Assembly (NCBI RefSeq): GCF_004216555.1
Contig: NZ_SGWQ01000009.1
Location: forward strand, 216,008 to 280,007
Length of the DNA: 64,000 nt
Source: Herbihabitans rhizosphaerae
GTDB taxonomy: Bacteria; Actinomycetota; Actinomycetes; Mycobacteriales; Pseudonocardiaceae
Reading direction: 5' to 3'
Below, one piece after another: positions 1 to 8,485 of the stretch. The stretch's first letter is position 1, and the number at the start of each line of letters is the position of its first letter. The notes beneath the pieces are model-generated. The model had not been told where the DNA came from, did no database searches, and saw only the letters and a program-made list of their open reading frames with translations. The position numbers and the translations under genes are program-made.

Positions 1-2017
1 TGGTGTTCTCCGGCGGCACGCCCGGCGGATTCGCCAGGCCCTCGATCGGCGCCTGCGGCGGGCCCTGTGGATCACGCCCGTACTGACCGGCCACGTACGG
101 CCGGGTCGACGGGTTCACCGCCCAGCCGAACCGCCCGCCCGTGCCGACCAGCTTCGAGTCCAGCGTGTCGGTCACGTACTGCGGCGGGGTCACCGAACCG
201 TCCGGCTGGATCACCGGCGAGGTCGGCGTCTGGAACGTCTTGTGCAGGTTCAGCTCGAACCCGCGCGGCGCCGAGCCGACCAGCGTGGAGTGCGTGCCGG
301 GGTCCGCCGCGTTGGTCAGCATGTCGACGAACGCCTGCCGGTTGCCGCCCTTGCCGGCACCGGCCGCCGGCGCGACTCCGGTGTACTCGGCCACCACCGC
401 CTCGGCGAACGGCGGGTGGAAGTCGTTCGGCCCGACCTCGAAGGTGAAGCCCCACCCGCCGGTGGCCCAGTACGACCAGTCCTCGGTGGAACCGGTGGTG
501 TCGTACAGCGCCCACGACGGCTGGCTGATGTACCCGTTGCGCGAGGCCATCTTGTCGCCGAGTGCCTTGTACGCCGGCTCGTCCAGCGGCCGAGGCACGT
601 CCGCCCGACCCGGCACGCGCAGCACCAGGTTGGAGAACGTGTGCAACGTGATCAGGTTGGTGACCTGGCGAGTGGACACGATGTGCCGCACGTTGCGCGT
701 CTCCAGCTCGGAGAACGGCGATCCGCCTCGGAAGGTGTCACTGCTCCACGTCGGCGAGGCGCCCGGCCCGCCCCAGAAGCCCGCGTAGTTGCGGTTCGGG
801 TCGATGCCGCGCAGCCGGCCGGCCGGGTTCGCCATGCACACGCCGGTGCGGAACTGTGCCGGCGAGTCGGCCGCGTTGCAGTTCTTGCGCTTCATCTCGT
901 AGTCGAACGTGGTGAAGTCGCCCTTGGGCTCGGCCTCCCGGGAGATCGAGAACCCGTCCGGGTTGACGATCGGCACCACGATGTTGCGTGTCTTGCCGAC
1001 CAGCGACCGGATCTCCGGGTTGTTCCGGTAGCCGTTGATCAGCTCGTAGGCCCACTCGATGGCGTGCTCGCCGGCCGGCCACTCCCGCGCGTGGTGCACG
1101 CCCATCAGGAAGTTGACCGCCTTGCCGTCGGCGATGTCGGCCACGTCCGTGGCGATCTCCACACCGACAACGTCCCGACCCTCCACTGTGGACAGTGGCA
1201 TGGTGAACGCCTGCACGAGCTTCGGATTCTTGCGCGCGAGTTCCTTCAACTCGTAGTCGTACTCGTAGAGGTGGCGGTAGCTGGTGCGCCCGGACGGCAG
1301 CGTGGAGGCCGCCTCGCCGGACGCGTACCGGCGGTCCGCCTCCGCGTTGGCGCGCGAGGTGGCGGACAGGTCAGGGTTCAGCACCCGATAGGCGAACCCG
1401 CTGTCCCGCAACACTTTCCGGTCGTCGTCGTTGGCCAGCACGACCTCGACACCGGTGGCGTCGGCCTTCTCGGTCAGATCCAGGTCGAGCGTCTGCAGCC
1501 GCTGCTTGCCCTTCTGGTCACCGGTCTCCACCCGCACCAGTTCGGCGCGCTGCGGCGGGGTGCCCTGCGGGGTGAGCGCCAGGAAGTCGACGCCGAGGGT
1601 GACCGTGCCCGCGCGGCCGTCGTACCGGCAGCCCTGCACGATCAGCTCCTGGCCCTTGGTCACGAAGCTCTCGGCGAGCTCCTTGCTCCGCAGCGCGGAC
1701 GAGCCGGCGACGATCTTGCCGGTCTTCCTGTCGAACACGGCGAGGTCCCAGTCGCCCTCACCGTCGCGGGGTGTGAGCCTGGCCTGCACCAGACCGTCCA
1801 CTGTGGACGTGACCGCACGGCGGTCCACTCCTGCCGCGTTCGGCGGGAGCACCTTCTCGTAGCACGCGCGCGCGACCGACCGGTCGGCACGCAACACGTT
1901 GTCCGCCGCGGCGGCGGTCGACGAGTTCACGCCGACCACGACGGCGCCGGCGAGCACGACCACGGCGAACACCCGGCCGGCCGGTAAGCGTCCTGACGAT
2001 CTCGGTACTGGCTCCAC
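1..2017 (-). CDS. M14 family zinc carboxypeptidase, exported, C-terminus cut by window edge
   Basis: Reading the minus strand from a GTG at 2017 gives 672 codons without a stop, running off the left edge. A GGGAGGAG ribosome site lies 9 bases before this GTG, which is why I chose it over upstream GTGs. A short signal-anchor (VFAVVVLAGAVVVGV) sits near residue 16. The carboxypeptidase core has the zinc motif HAREW (His309, Glu312), the third ligand in LHTFSN (His459) and the catalytic Glu527 in FEVGPN. The roughly 290-residue region before the zinc motif would be a prodomain. Family knowledge says it removes C-terminal residues from peptides outside the cell. About 155 bp of its 5' coding region is duplicated at 3779-3934. 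Confidence 0.9.
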   Translation of the reverse strand, partial: MEPVPRSSGRLPAGRVFAVVVLAGAVVVGVNSSTAAAADNVLRADRSVARACYEKVLPPNAAGVDRRAVTSTVDGLVQARLTPRDGEGDWDLAVFDRKTGKIVAGSSALRSKELAESFVTKGQELIVQGCRYDGRAGTVTLGVDFLALTPQGTPPQRAELVRVETGDQKGKQRLQTLDLDLTEKADATGVEVVLANDDDRKVLRDSGFAYRVLNPDLSATSRANAEADRRYASGEAASTLPSGRTSYRHLYEYDYELKELARKNPKLVQAFTMPLSTVEGRDVVGVEIATDVADIADGKAVNFLMGVHHAREWPAGEHAIEWAYELINGYRNNPEIRSLVGKTRNIVVPIVNPDGFSISREAEPKGDFTTFDYEMKRKNCNAADSPAQFRTGVCMANPAGRLRGIDPNRNYAGFWGGPGASPTWSSDTFRGGSPFSELETRNVRHIVSTRQVTNLITLHTFSNLVLRVPGRADVPRPLDEPAYKALGDKMASRNGYISQPSWALYDTTGSTEDWSYWATGGWGFTFEVGPNDFHPPFAEAVVAEYTGVAPAAGAGKGGNRQAFVDMLTNAADPGTHSTLVGSAPRGFELNLHKTFQTPTSPVIQPDGSVTPPQYVTDTLDSKLVGTGGRFGWAVNPSTRPYVAGQYGRDPQGPPQAPIEGLANPPGVPPENT

Positions 2018-2184
2018 TTCGGACGACTCCTCCCGAGCTGGCTCCCGCCACACCACGGGAGCAACCACGTGACGCTAACCACATAGCGCCCGGACCGGAA
2101 TCGTTACCAGTTGTCAGTCAGCTTGCCTCGAGCGTCGCGACGGGCCGCCCGTCTCCGGCGGCCCGTCCGCCCCCTGTCGCCAGA

Positions 2185-2667
2185 TCAACTTTCGGCGCAC
2201 GCCACCCAATTGTTCTCCTGGGGACCATCGCCCTTCGTGTAGGCGTCGACAATCAGATTCGTGTCGTTCCTGTAATACGACACCGCGAACTTTCCAGGAG
2301 CGTATTCCCACTGGTGCTGGGTCGTGTTCGGCACTGGGCCCGGGGCGGCTGGTCCACCATAGGCGAACGCGACACACCACGCGAACATGTCCTGGGTTTC
2401 GGCCGAAATCGGATGGCGTTCGTGGATGTACCGTGTCCCGTACTGACCTGGCACGCCACAGTGCAGCTCGAGTATCTTGTCGCCGACTTGCAACGGGATC
2501 ATCGATATCTCGCCCTCTGGAATCGCTGGATTCTCAATGCATTGGACCGGGGGCACGTCCCGAGGGTGGTCGCTGGTGTGAGCCGACGCAGTCGACCCAC
2601 TCAAAAGGAGTGTTCCGAGCGTGCCCAAGACAAGGGTCGCGACAGTCGGCAATGAGCCGTTCTTCAT
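2185..2667 (-). CDS. Small secreted protein of unknown function
   Basis: 160 residues. The first 29 form a signal peptide (hydrophobic VATLVLGTLGTLLLSG, then ASA before the likely cleavage site). Four cysteines follow in the mature part, which could form two disulfides. An AGGAGAC ribosome site lies 5 bases before the ATG. The base composition is less GC-rich than neighbouring genes, with more A/T at third positions, suggesting later acquisition. I recognise no family. The gene stands alone between the carboxypeptidase and an orphan response regulator, both on the same strand. Confidence 0.7.
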   Translation of the reverse strand: MKNGSLPTVATLVLGTLGTLLLSGSTASAHTSDHPRDVPPVQCIENPAIPEGEISMIPLQVGDKILELHCGVPGQYGTRYIHERHPISAETQDMFAWCVAFAYGGPAAPGPVPNTTQHQWEYAPGKFAVSYYRNDTNLIVDAYTKGDGPQENNWVACAES

Positions 2668-2788
2668 TTCGTCTCCTGCTCCGGTTACGAACCCCGCCCC
2701 ATGTGGTGAGGCTATGGCTGGAAGCGTGCGGGTGCGTCGCCCTGCGGGCGGATTCGGCAGTCAACCTTGGATGATCGCGACCGAGCGG

Positions 2789-3439
2789 TCAGCGCAGTCC
2801 CGCAAGTCCCGCACGGTGGGCGATGAGGACGGCGTGCACCCGGTCGCGGGCGCCGATGGCGCTGAGCAAACGGGAGACGTAGGTCTTCACGGTTGACGCG
2901 GTGAGATTGAGTTCGGTGGCGATCTCGGCGTTGCGGTAACCGCGAGCGATCAAACGGAGCAGCCGTGTGTCGCGTTCGGCCAGTCCGCGTATTCGGCTGC
3001 TGTCCTCCGGACGCGGCAACGTTGCGGAAACGTGGTCCAGCAGCTTGCGGGCGACCGTCGGGGAGAAATGGGCGTTGCCAGCGGCCACCGTTCGAACTGC
3101 CTGGACAACCTGCTCGGAAGGGGAGTCCTTGATGACGAAACCTCTGGCACCGGCACGCAGTGCTTCATACACATTGTCCTCGGTGTCGTCCGTGGTGAGC
3201 ACCAGAACCCGAACGTCGGGCCAGCGGGCCAGCAGGTGGCCCATAGTTGTCAGACCGTCCATTCCCGATATCCGGACGTCCATCAACACGACATCCGGGT
3301 TGTGCCGCCCGGCCTCCTCGAGCGCGTCCGCACCGGAGGACGCCTCGGCGACGACGTCGAGATCGGCCTCGGCTTCGAGGATCATTCGCAGCCCCATCCG
3401 CACGACCGGGGAGTCGTCGACCACGAGCACGGTGGTCAT
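2789..3439 (-). CDS. NarL/FixJ-type response regulator (LuxR HTH), orphan
   Basis: 216 residues. The receiver domain (about 1-120) has the acidic pair Asp8/Asp9, phosphoacceptor Asp54 in LMDVRISG, and Lys104 in FVIKDS. The C-terminal LuxR helix-turn-helix is about 150-210 (ERDTRLLRLIARGYRNAEIA, then STVKTYVSRL). The ATG at 3439 follows GGAGG by about 8 bases; an open frame continues upstream but covers the decayed region, so I reject longer starts. No histidine kinase adjoins it. Repeated GATCTTG motifs about 100 bp upstream (3537-3570) are candidate control sites. Function as a DNA-binding transcription factor is safe; its regulon is unknown. Confidence 0.88.
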   Translation of the reverse strand: MTTVLVVDDSPVVRMGLRMILEAEADLDVVAEASSGADALEEAGRHNPDVVLMDVRISGMDGLTTMGHLLARWPDVRVLVLTTDDTEDNVYEALRAGARGFVIKDSPSEQVVQAVRTVAAGNAHFSPTVARKLLDHVSATLPRPEDSSRIRGLAERDTRLLRLIARGYRNAEIATELNLTASTVKTYVSRLLSAIGARDRVHAVLIAHRAGLAGLR

Positions 3440-3536
3440 CGCTCGCCTCCGCCGACAACCGCAGCCATGCGCGCACCCCCCAGCAGGCGTTCCATTGGCC
3501 CCAATGTAATGAGATCCGGCCGGTCGGACCGCCCCG

Positions 3537-3570
3537 GTGATCTTGGAGCCGTGTGATCTTGGGCAAGATC
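3537..3570. promoter_or_regulatory. GATCTTG repeat cluster upstream of response regulator
   Basis: The sequence GTGATCTTGG occurs at about 3537 and again at 3553. The second copy is the left arm of an inverted repeat, GATCTTG-GG-CAAGATC (3555-3570). It lies about 100 bp upstream of the response regulator start at 3439. Two more GATCTTG-like copies occur at about 3592 and 3952. Spaced direct plus inverted repeats are typical of binding sites for dimeric regulators; autoregulation is an inference. Confidence 0.4.
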
Positions 3571-3599
3571 TACAGTGGACCGCTCCCGATCTTGCGACC

Positions 3600-3934
3600 A
3601 GCGGTAAAAGATCGTTGTTTCGCGGCGCACCCCGGCGAGAAAGCAGAAGAAGTCCCGATCGGAGAACGCCAGATCGGGCCACCGGAGTTCTTTGAGTCCC
3701 GCACCGCGATTGTCCCCGGGACAACGGCCAGCTCGACGCACTCGCTTTCACAGGTTCCGCCACTGAAGCTCCCGGCGAGATCCCAGTCGCCCTCACCGTC
3801 GCGGGGCGTGAGCCTGGCCTGTACCAGACCGTCCACTGTGGACATGACCGCACAGCGATCGGCACCCGGCACGCCCGGTGGCAGCACCTTCTCGTAGCAC
3901 GCGCGCGCGACCGACCGGTCGGCACGCGACACAG
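3600..3934 (-). pseudogene. Decayed DUF397 gene fused to a duplicated M14 peptidase fragment
   Basis: On the minus strand, 3934-3779 matches 1899-1744 of the carboxypeptidase gene at a constant offset of 2035 bp with no gaps and about 20 mismatches. In frame with this fragment comes a DUF397-like stretch, SGGTCESECVELAVVPGTIA then VRDSKNSGG. The frame then breaks near 3676-3679: the expected continuation, PDLAFSDRDFFCFLAGVRRE, is in another frame, consistent with loss of one base. The normal DUF397 N-terminus (WRKSSYS type) is replaced by the peptidase piece, and no stop follows at the usual place. I read this as a non-functional relic made by recombination between the two genes. The rest of 3440-4055 holds only the GATCTTG repeats and a short leader. 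Confidence 0.75.
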
Positions 3935-4055
3935 TCGGAGGGCGCTGGAAAAGATCTTGGAATTTCTTGTCGAGGGTTGTCGATCAGGCGTCGTGCCGTT
4001 CGACGCGTTCGTGACACCACCCCAGAAGCGAGACCAGAGACAAGGGATCAACGAC

Positions 4056-4982
4056 ATGAACAAGCTCCTCATCGGCACCGTCGCCGCGGCGGCCGCCGTC
4101 ACCGCACTCGTCGTCGGCACCGGCCAGGCCAGCAGCGAGGTCGCCAACGAGGCCACCGCCACGCCGGCCGGCAAGGGCCACGGGCACTACGCCGACGTCA
4201 ACGGTCTGCGGATGTACTACGAGGTGCACGGCCCCAGCAACGGAAGGGACAACGGCCAGCCGCCGCTGGTTCTGCTGCACGGCGCGCTGTCCGCGACCGG
4301 CACGTCGTTCGGCGAGGTGCTGCCGAAGCTGGCCAAGACCCGCAGGGTGATCTCGGTCGAGCAGCAGGCGCACGGCCACACCGCCGACATCGACCGGCCG
4401 CTGCGGATCGCCACCATGGCCGAGGACACCGCCGCGCTGCTGCGCAAGATCGGCGTCGGAAAGGCCGACATCTTCGGGTACAGCATGGGCGCCGGCATCG
4501 CGCTGGACCTTGGCATCAAGCACCCGGATCTGGTGCGCAAGCTGGTGCTCGCCGCCGTCTCGTTCAACAAGAACGGCCTGCACCCCGGCGTGCTGGACGG
4601 CATCGACCAGCTCAAGCCCGAGCACCTGTACGGCTCGCCGTTCCACGAGGAGTACCTCAAGATCGCGCCGCGCCCGCAGGACTTCGACCGGTTCGTGGAG
4701 AAGGTCAAGGACCTGAACAAGAACATCCCGGACCTGCCGGCGAGCGCCGTCGCGTCGGTGAAGGCGCCGGTCCTGACGATCGCCGGCGACTCGGACATCG
4801 TGCGGCCCGAGCACGCGGTGGAGCTGTTCCGTCTGTTCGGCGGCGGCGTGCCGGGTGACAACGTCGGCCTGCCGAACTCGCAGCTGGCGATCCTGCCCGG
4901 CACCACGCACGTGACGCTCGTCCAGCGGGCCGACCTGCTGCTGCCGATCGTGCCGGCGTTCCTGGACGCGCCGGTCAAGTAG
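4056..4982 (+). CDS. Secreted alpha/beta hydrolase
   Basis: 308 residues from the ATG at 4056, which follows AAGGGA by 9 bases and starts a proper signal peptide (MNKLLIGTVAAAAAVTALVV). An in-frame ATG 99 bases upstream has no ribosome site and would spoil the signal peptide. The alpha/beta hydrolase fold shows LVLLHG (oxyanion region, about 71-76), the nucleophile elbow GYSMG (Ser143), Asp245 or Asp247 after the sixth strand (TIAGDSD), and His285 in GTTHVTL. All parts of a catalytic triad are present. The substrate cannot be told. A strong terminator follows directly. Confidence 0.88.
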   Translation: MNKLLIGTVAAAAAVTALVVGTGQASSEVANEATATPAGKGHGHYADVNGLRMYYEVHGPSNGRDNGQPPLVLLHGALSATGTSFGEVLPKLAKTRRVISVEQQAHGHTADIDRPLRIATMAEDTAALLRKIGVGKADIFGYSMGAGIALDLGIKHPDLVRKLVLAAVSFNKNGLHPGVLDGIDQLKPEHLYGSPFHEEYLKIAPRPQDFDRFVEKVKDLNKNIPDLPASAVASVKAPVLTIAGDSDIVRPEHAVELFRLFGGGVPGDNVGLPNSQLAILPGTTHVTLVQRADLLLPIVPAFLDAPVK

Positions 4983-4992
4983 TCGCGAGTCG

Positions 4993-5036
4993 CACTGATG
5001 GCGCCCACCGGTGATGGTGGGCGCCGTCAGTGTTTT
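4993..5036. terminator. Strong hairpin terminator between convergent genes
   Basis: A 17-base arm (4993-5009) pairs with 5016-5032 with one G-U wobble, over a 6-base loop, followed by TTTT at 5033-5036. It ends the hydrolase on the plus strand and overlaps the stop codon of the convergent WYL regulator at 5027-5029. Confidence 0.85.
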
Positions 5037-5979
5037 CGCGCGGCGGCCGACCGCAGTCGCGTGGCCAGCGCACGGCAGCGCCGGCCGAGTTCCGGCGGGT
5101 CGAGTACCTCGAAGTCGTGGCCGAGCAGGAGCACGTACATGAGCACGGCGTCGAGGTTGCCGGCGCCGCTGAGCACTTCGCAGCGCTCGTCGTCGCGCGG
5201 CCGCACGACCGCCGCCGATCCGGAGATCTGCGTGCGCACCGTGCCGGCCGGCGCGTGCACGAGGAAGCGCGCCTGGTGCGGGTAGACGCGACTGGCCACG
5301 CCTTCCTGCACGTGGGCCGCCGCGTCGGGCGCCTCGCGGCGGCGGAAACGCCAGGTCCGGGCGGACACCTCGGTCATCCGGTCGACGCGAAAGCTGCGCC
5401 AGTCCTCGCGATCGAGGTCGTAGGCGAACAGGTACCAGCGCCGGTCGGAGGCGACCAGAGACGGTACGGCTCGACGCGGCGCTGTCGCACCTCGCCTCCG
5501 GACGGGTAGGCGAATCCGGCCTCGACCTCGTCGCGGCACGCTCGCGCCAGCGTCATGAGCGCCTCGGGGTCGACCGGCGTGCGGCCGCCGCCGAAGGATT
5601 CCACCGAGTCGGACAGCGCCCGCACCTCGTGCCGCAACCGGATGGGCAGCACCCGGTCGAGCTTGGTCAACGCCCGCAGTGCCGCGTCGTCCGCGCCGGC
5701 GACCGCGCCACCCGCGCCGGCCAGCAGCGAGGCCGCGGTGGCGATCGCCTCCTGGTCGTCGAGCAGCAGCGGCGGCAGGTCCTGCCCCGCGCCCAGCTGG
5801 TAGCCACCACCGACGCCCTGACTGGCCCGCACCGAATAGCCGAGCGCCCGCAGCCGCTCGACATCGCGCCGGACCGTGCGCGGCGTGACACCGAGCCGGT
5901 CGGCCAGTTCCGGGCCGGTCCACACCTGGCGCTGCTCCAGCAACCCGAGCAGCGTGAGCACGCGCTCCGTCCCGTCCAT
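5027..5979 (-). pseudogene. YafY-type HTH-WYL transcriptional regulator, frameshifted
   Basis: The N-terminal part from the ATG at 5979 has a DeoR/YafY-type winged helix (ERVLTLLGLLEQRQVWTGPE then LADRLGVTPRTVRRDVERLR). It reads into the WYL domain up to RRVEPYRL. The rest of that domain (VASDRRWYLFAYDLDREDWR then SFRVDRM) and the C-terminal WCX part are in a different minus-strand frame. The break is at 5457-5460 (AGAG on the plus strand), where removing one AG dinucleotide restores one continuous protein of about 316 residues. So this is either a recent loss-of-function mutation or a sequencing error. Family members bind a palindrome beside their own start, and one is present at 5997-6023. 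The neighbours are a divergent dinB-VOC pair, the usual partners of YafY regulators. Confidence 0.82.
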
Positions 5980-5996
5980 GGAGACACCGTGCCAGA

Positions 5997-6023
5997 AATA
6001 GCGGACCTGATCTGTCCGCTATT
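5997..6023. promoter_or_regulatory. Palindromic operator between WYL regulator and dinB-VOC operon
   Basis: Perfect 10-bp arms AATAGCGGAC (5997-6006) and GTCCGCTATT (6014-6023) are separated by 7 bases. It lies 17 bases before each of the two divergent start codons (5979 and 6041), where it would overlap both transcription starts. It is the obvious site for the adjacent YafY-type regulator. The protein-site pairing is inferred. Confidence 0.75.
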
Positions 6024-6040
6024 GGTGTCAGGGTGACCGC

Positions 6041-6610
6041 ATGGACGAACTCGACTGGAACAGGACACTGCGCTACCAGTGGGAATTCCACTGGGACCAT
6101 CAGCTCCGGGACCGGCTCGCCGGCCTCACCGACGACGAGTACTTCTGGTCGCCGGTGCCGGACGCCTGGAGCGTGCGGCCGCGCGGCACCTCGACCGCGC
6201 CCATGCCGGTCGGCGGCGGGGACTTCACGATCGACTACGCCGCCCCCGAGCCGGACCCGCCGGCCTTCACCACGATCGCCTGGCGTCTCGGACACGTGAT
6301 CGTCGGCGTGCTCGCCGCGCGCAACGCGGGGCACTTCGGCGCACCGGCGGCGTGGTACGACACCTGGGAGTACGCCGGCGACGCGGCCACCGCGCTCGAT
6401 CAGCTCGACACGCAGCTCGACGTCTGGCTCGCCGGGGTGCGCGGCCTCGACCAGGCTGGGCTCACGGTCCCGGTCGGCGACAAGGAGCCCTACCCCGAGT
6501 TGCCGATGGCCGATCTGGTGCTGCACATCCACCGCGAGCTGATCCACCATCTGTCCGAGGTCTGCCTGCTGCGCGACCTGTACCCGCACACGAACGGAGC
6601 CACCCGATGA
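6041..6610 (+). CDS. DinB-family protein
   Basis: 189 residues, all-helical DinB/DfsB-type bundle. The pattern fits the family: an N-terminal helix with His (EFHWDHQLRDRLAGLTDDE), a central SPVPDAWSVRP segment, WRLGHVIVGV, and a C-terminal helix HIHRELIHHLSEVCLLRDLY. The separated histidines match the metal site of DinB proteins. Members act as metal-dependent thiol transferases (for example mycothiol S-transferases) or are uncharacterised; which applies here is unknown. The ATG follows AGGGTG. The stop overlaps the start of the VOC gene by 4 bases, so the two are translationally coupled. Confidence 0.82.
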   Translation: MDELDWNRTLRYQWEFHWDHQLRDRLAGLTDDEYFWSPVPDAWSVRPRGTSTAPMPVGGGDFTIDYAAPEPDPPAFTTIAWRLGHVIVGVLAARNAGHFGAPAAWYDTWEYAGDAATALDQLDTQLDVWLAGVRGLDQAGLTVPVGDKEPYPELPMADLVLHIHRELIHHLSEVCLLRDLYPHTNGATR

Positions 6611-7068
6611 GCCGCCACATCCAGGTCACCTTCGACGCGCACGATCCGGCAGTGTTGTCGTCCTTCTGGCGCGACGTGCTGGGCTACGTCCACCCCGGCC
6701 CGCCCGGAGTCGATCTTCCCGAGGGCGCCGACCCGCTGGCCGCGTGGGACGACTTCCTCGCGCGGATCGGCGTGCCGAAGGAACAGCGCAACACGAGATC
6801 GGCCATCGAGGACCCGGACGGTGACGGACCTCGGATCTTCTTCCAGCAGGTGCCGGAGGACAAGATCGCGAAAAACCGCGTCCACCTCGACGTGCGTGCG
6901 GCTCCCGGGCTGCAGGGCGACGAGCGGATGGCCGTGCTGGAGGCCGAGTGCGAGCGGCTCGTCACCCTGGGCGCGACGCGAGTGCGGCGCTACGAGCCCG
7001 AACCGCCGCTGGCCTTCGGCACCATCGTGATGACCGACCCCGAGGGCAACGAGTTCTGCCTGGACTGA
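6607..7068 (+). CDS. VOC superfamily protein (glyoxalase-like)
   Basis: 153 residues, starting in an ATGA overlap with dinB. Two beta-alpha-beta-beta-beta units are visible: IQVTFDAHDPAVLSSFWRDV (first unit) and KNRVHLDVRA ... TIVMTDPEGNEFCLD (second). The C-terminal DPEGNEFCLD is a hallmark of this glyoxalase-like subgroup, the Glu being a metal ligand in active members. It is coupled to DinB and likely works in the same detoxification or resistance response. The substrate is unknown. Confidence 0.87.
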   Translation: MSRHIQVTFDAHDPAVLSSFWRDVLGYVHPGPPGVDLPEGADPLAAWDDFLARIGVPKEQRNTRSAIEDPDGDGPRIFFQQVPEDKIAKNRVHLDVRAAPGLQGDERMAVLEAECERLVTLGATRVRRYEPEPPLAFGTIVMTDPEGNEFCLD

Positions 7069-7071
7069 CGG

Positions 7072-8229
7072 TCACCCGGACACGCGCTCGGCGTCACTCC
7101 AGGCGCGCAGCACGTTGCCGCCGGCGAGCTTGGCGAGATCTTCCTCGCTCCAGCCACGCTCCAGCAGCGCGCCGAACAGCTCCGGATAGCCACTCACGTC
7201 GGTCAGCCCGTCCGGCAGGCGCGGGCAGCCGTCGTAGTCGCCGCCGATGCCGATGTGATCGACACCGGCCACCTCGCGGGCGTGCTCGACGTGCTTGACC
7301 ACGTCCTCGACGGTCGCGGGCGGCGGCGAGTCGTGCCGGCCGTCCCAGTTGTCGAAGAACCGTTCGCGCGTGGTGAGGTCGAGGTAGTTCTCCCCCGCCT
7401 CGGCCATCGCCTCACGCAGCCGCCAGCCCCACTCCACGTGGGCGGGCGACACGAAGGCCGGCACGAAGGTCACCATGCACACGCCACCGTTGCCGGCCAG
7501 GCGCGCCAGCACCTCGTCCGGCACGTTGCGCGGATGATCGGCGACCGCACGGCAGGACGAGTGGCTGAAGATCACCGGTGCGGTGGAGGTGTCCAGCGCG
7601 TCGTTCATCGTGGTGGCGGCGACGTGCGACAGGTCGACGAGCATGCCGAGCCGGTTCATCTCGCGCACCACGTCGCGGCCGAAGTCGGTGAGCCCGCCGT
7701 GCACCGGCTCGTCCGTGGCGGAGTCGGCCCACGCGGTGTTCTCGTTGTGGGTCAGCGTCATGTAGCGCACGCCGAGCCGGTGCAGCGCGCGGAGCACGCC
7801 GAGCGAGTCGGCGATGCAGTGCCCGCCCTCGGCACCGAGCATGGAGCCGATCTTCCCGGTGTCGAAGGCGGCGCGCGCCTCGTCGGCCGTCCGGGCGATC
7901 GTCAGGTCCTCCGAATAGCGGTTGGCGAGTTCGTACACCAACTCGATCTGTTCGAGCACGGCCACGGTCGCATCGGCACCCGAAAGGCGGCACGGCACAT
8001 AGACCGACCAGAACTGCGCCCCGACACCCCCTCGGCGCAGCCGCACCAGGTCCGTATGCAACTGTTGTTGCTCTACGGTGAGGTCGAGGACGCCGCCGAC
8101 CTCCGCGGTCCGCCCGGAAACCTTCTCGCCGGCGATCTCACGCAGTGCCCACGGCAGGTCGTTGTGCCCGTCGATGAGGGGAACGCGGCGAAGAATTTCG
8201 ACCGCCGCGTCGGTTTTTGTGCTCGCCAC
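7072..8229 (-). CDS. Membrane-type dipeptidase (peptidase family M19)
   Basis: 385 residues, close to the family norm. Zinc-site residues are all present: His22 and Asp24 in IDGHNDLPW, Glu134 in MLGAEGGH, His202 in VDLSHV and His223 in IFSHSS. DHIGIGGDYDG near the C-terminus is also characteristic. There is no signal peptide, so it is probably cytoplasmic, like other bacterial M19 enzymes that split dipeptides. The start is a GTG at 8229 with a weak AGTAGGT site. Its stop lies just past the end of the convergent VOC gene. Confidence 0.93.
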   Translation of the reverse strand: MASTKTDAAVEILRRVPLIDGHNDLPWALREIAGEKVSGRTAEVGGVLDLTVEQQQLHTDLVRLRRGGVGAQFWSVYVPCRLSGADATVAVLEQIELVYELANRYSEDLTIARTADEARAAFDTGKIGSMLGAEGGHCIADSLGVLRALHRLGVRYMTLTHNENTAWADSATDEPVHGGLTDFGRDVVREMNRLGMLVDLSHVAATTMNDALDTSTAPVIFSHSSCRAVADHPRNVPDEVLARLAGNGGVCMVTFVPAFVSPAHVEWGWRLREAMAEAGENYLDLTTRERFFDNWDGRHDSPPPATVEDVVKHVEHAREVAGVDHIGIGGDYDGCPRLPDGLTDVSGYPELFGALLERGWSEEDLAKLAGGNVLRAWSDAERVSG

Positions 8230-8399
8230 TAAACGCGACCTACTTTCATCGTGTTGTCGACTCCCTACGTTACGTCACCAGTCGGGTAGTCACCCAATCG
8301 TGTGACGACGAACCTCCTGAGTGACAACCCGATCGGATAGATACCCAATTGATCACCCCGTTACCCCGCTCGGGCGGCTAGGCTGCCTCTGTCGACACC

Positions 8400-8439
8400 A
8401 CTTTCGGTCCAATGGCGGCGCGGCTGTTTGGCCGAAAGT
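8400..8439. promoter_or_regulatory. Inverted repeat upstream of second LuxR-type regulator
   Basis: 8-bp arms ACTTTCGG (8400-8407) and CCGAAAGT (8432-8439) lie 46 bp before the regulator's GTG start. The 24-base gap is long for one dimeric site, so it may be a pair of half-sites or a 5' leader hairpin. No convincing -10/-35 pair could be fixed nearby. Confidence 0.3.
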
Positions 8440-8485
8440 CCCGGTGCCGGTCGGGGGGCACGACCGACTCCAGGGAGGTAGTGAC

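Noticed and set aside
242..1987. Long plus-strand open frame opposite the M14 gene
   Set aside because: The complementary strand encodes a full zinc carboxypeptidase with its catalytic motifs; the plus frame is a high-GC shadow.
3957..4055. N-terminal extension of the secreted hydrolase
   Set aside because: No ribosome site, and it would bury the signal peptide that starts at the ATG 4056.
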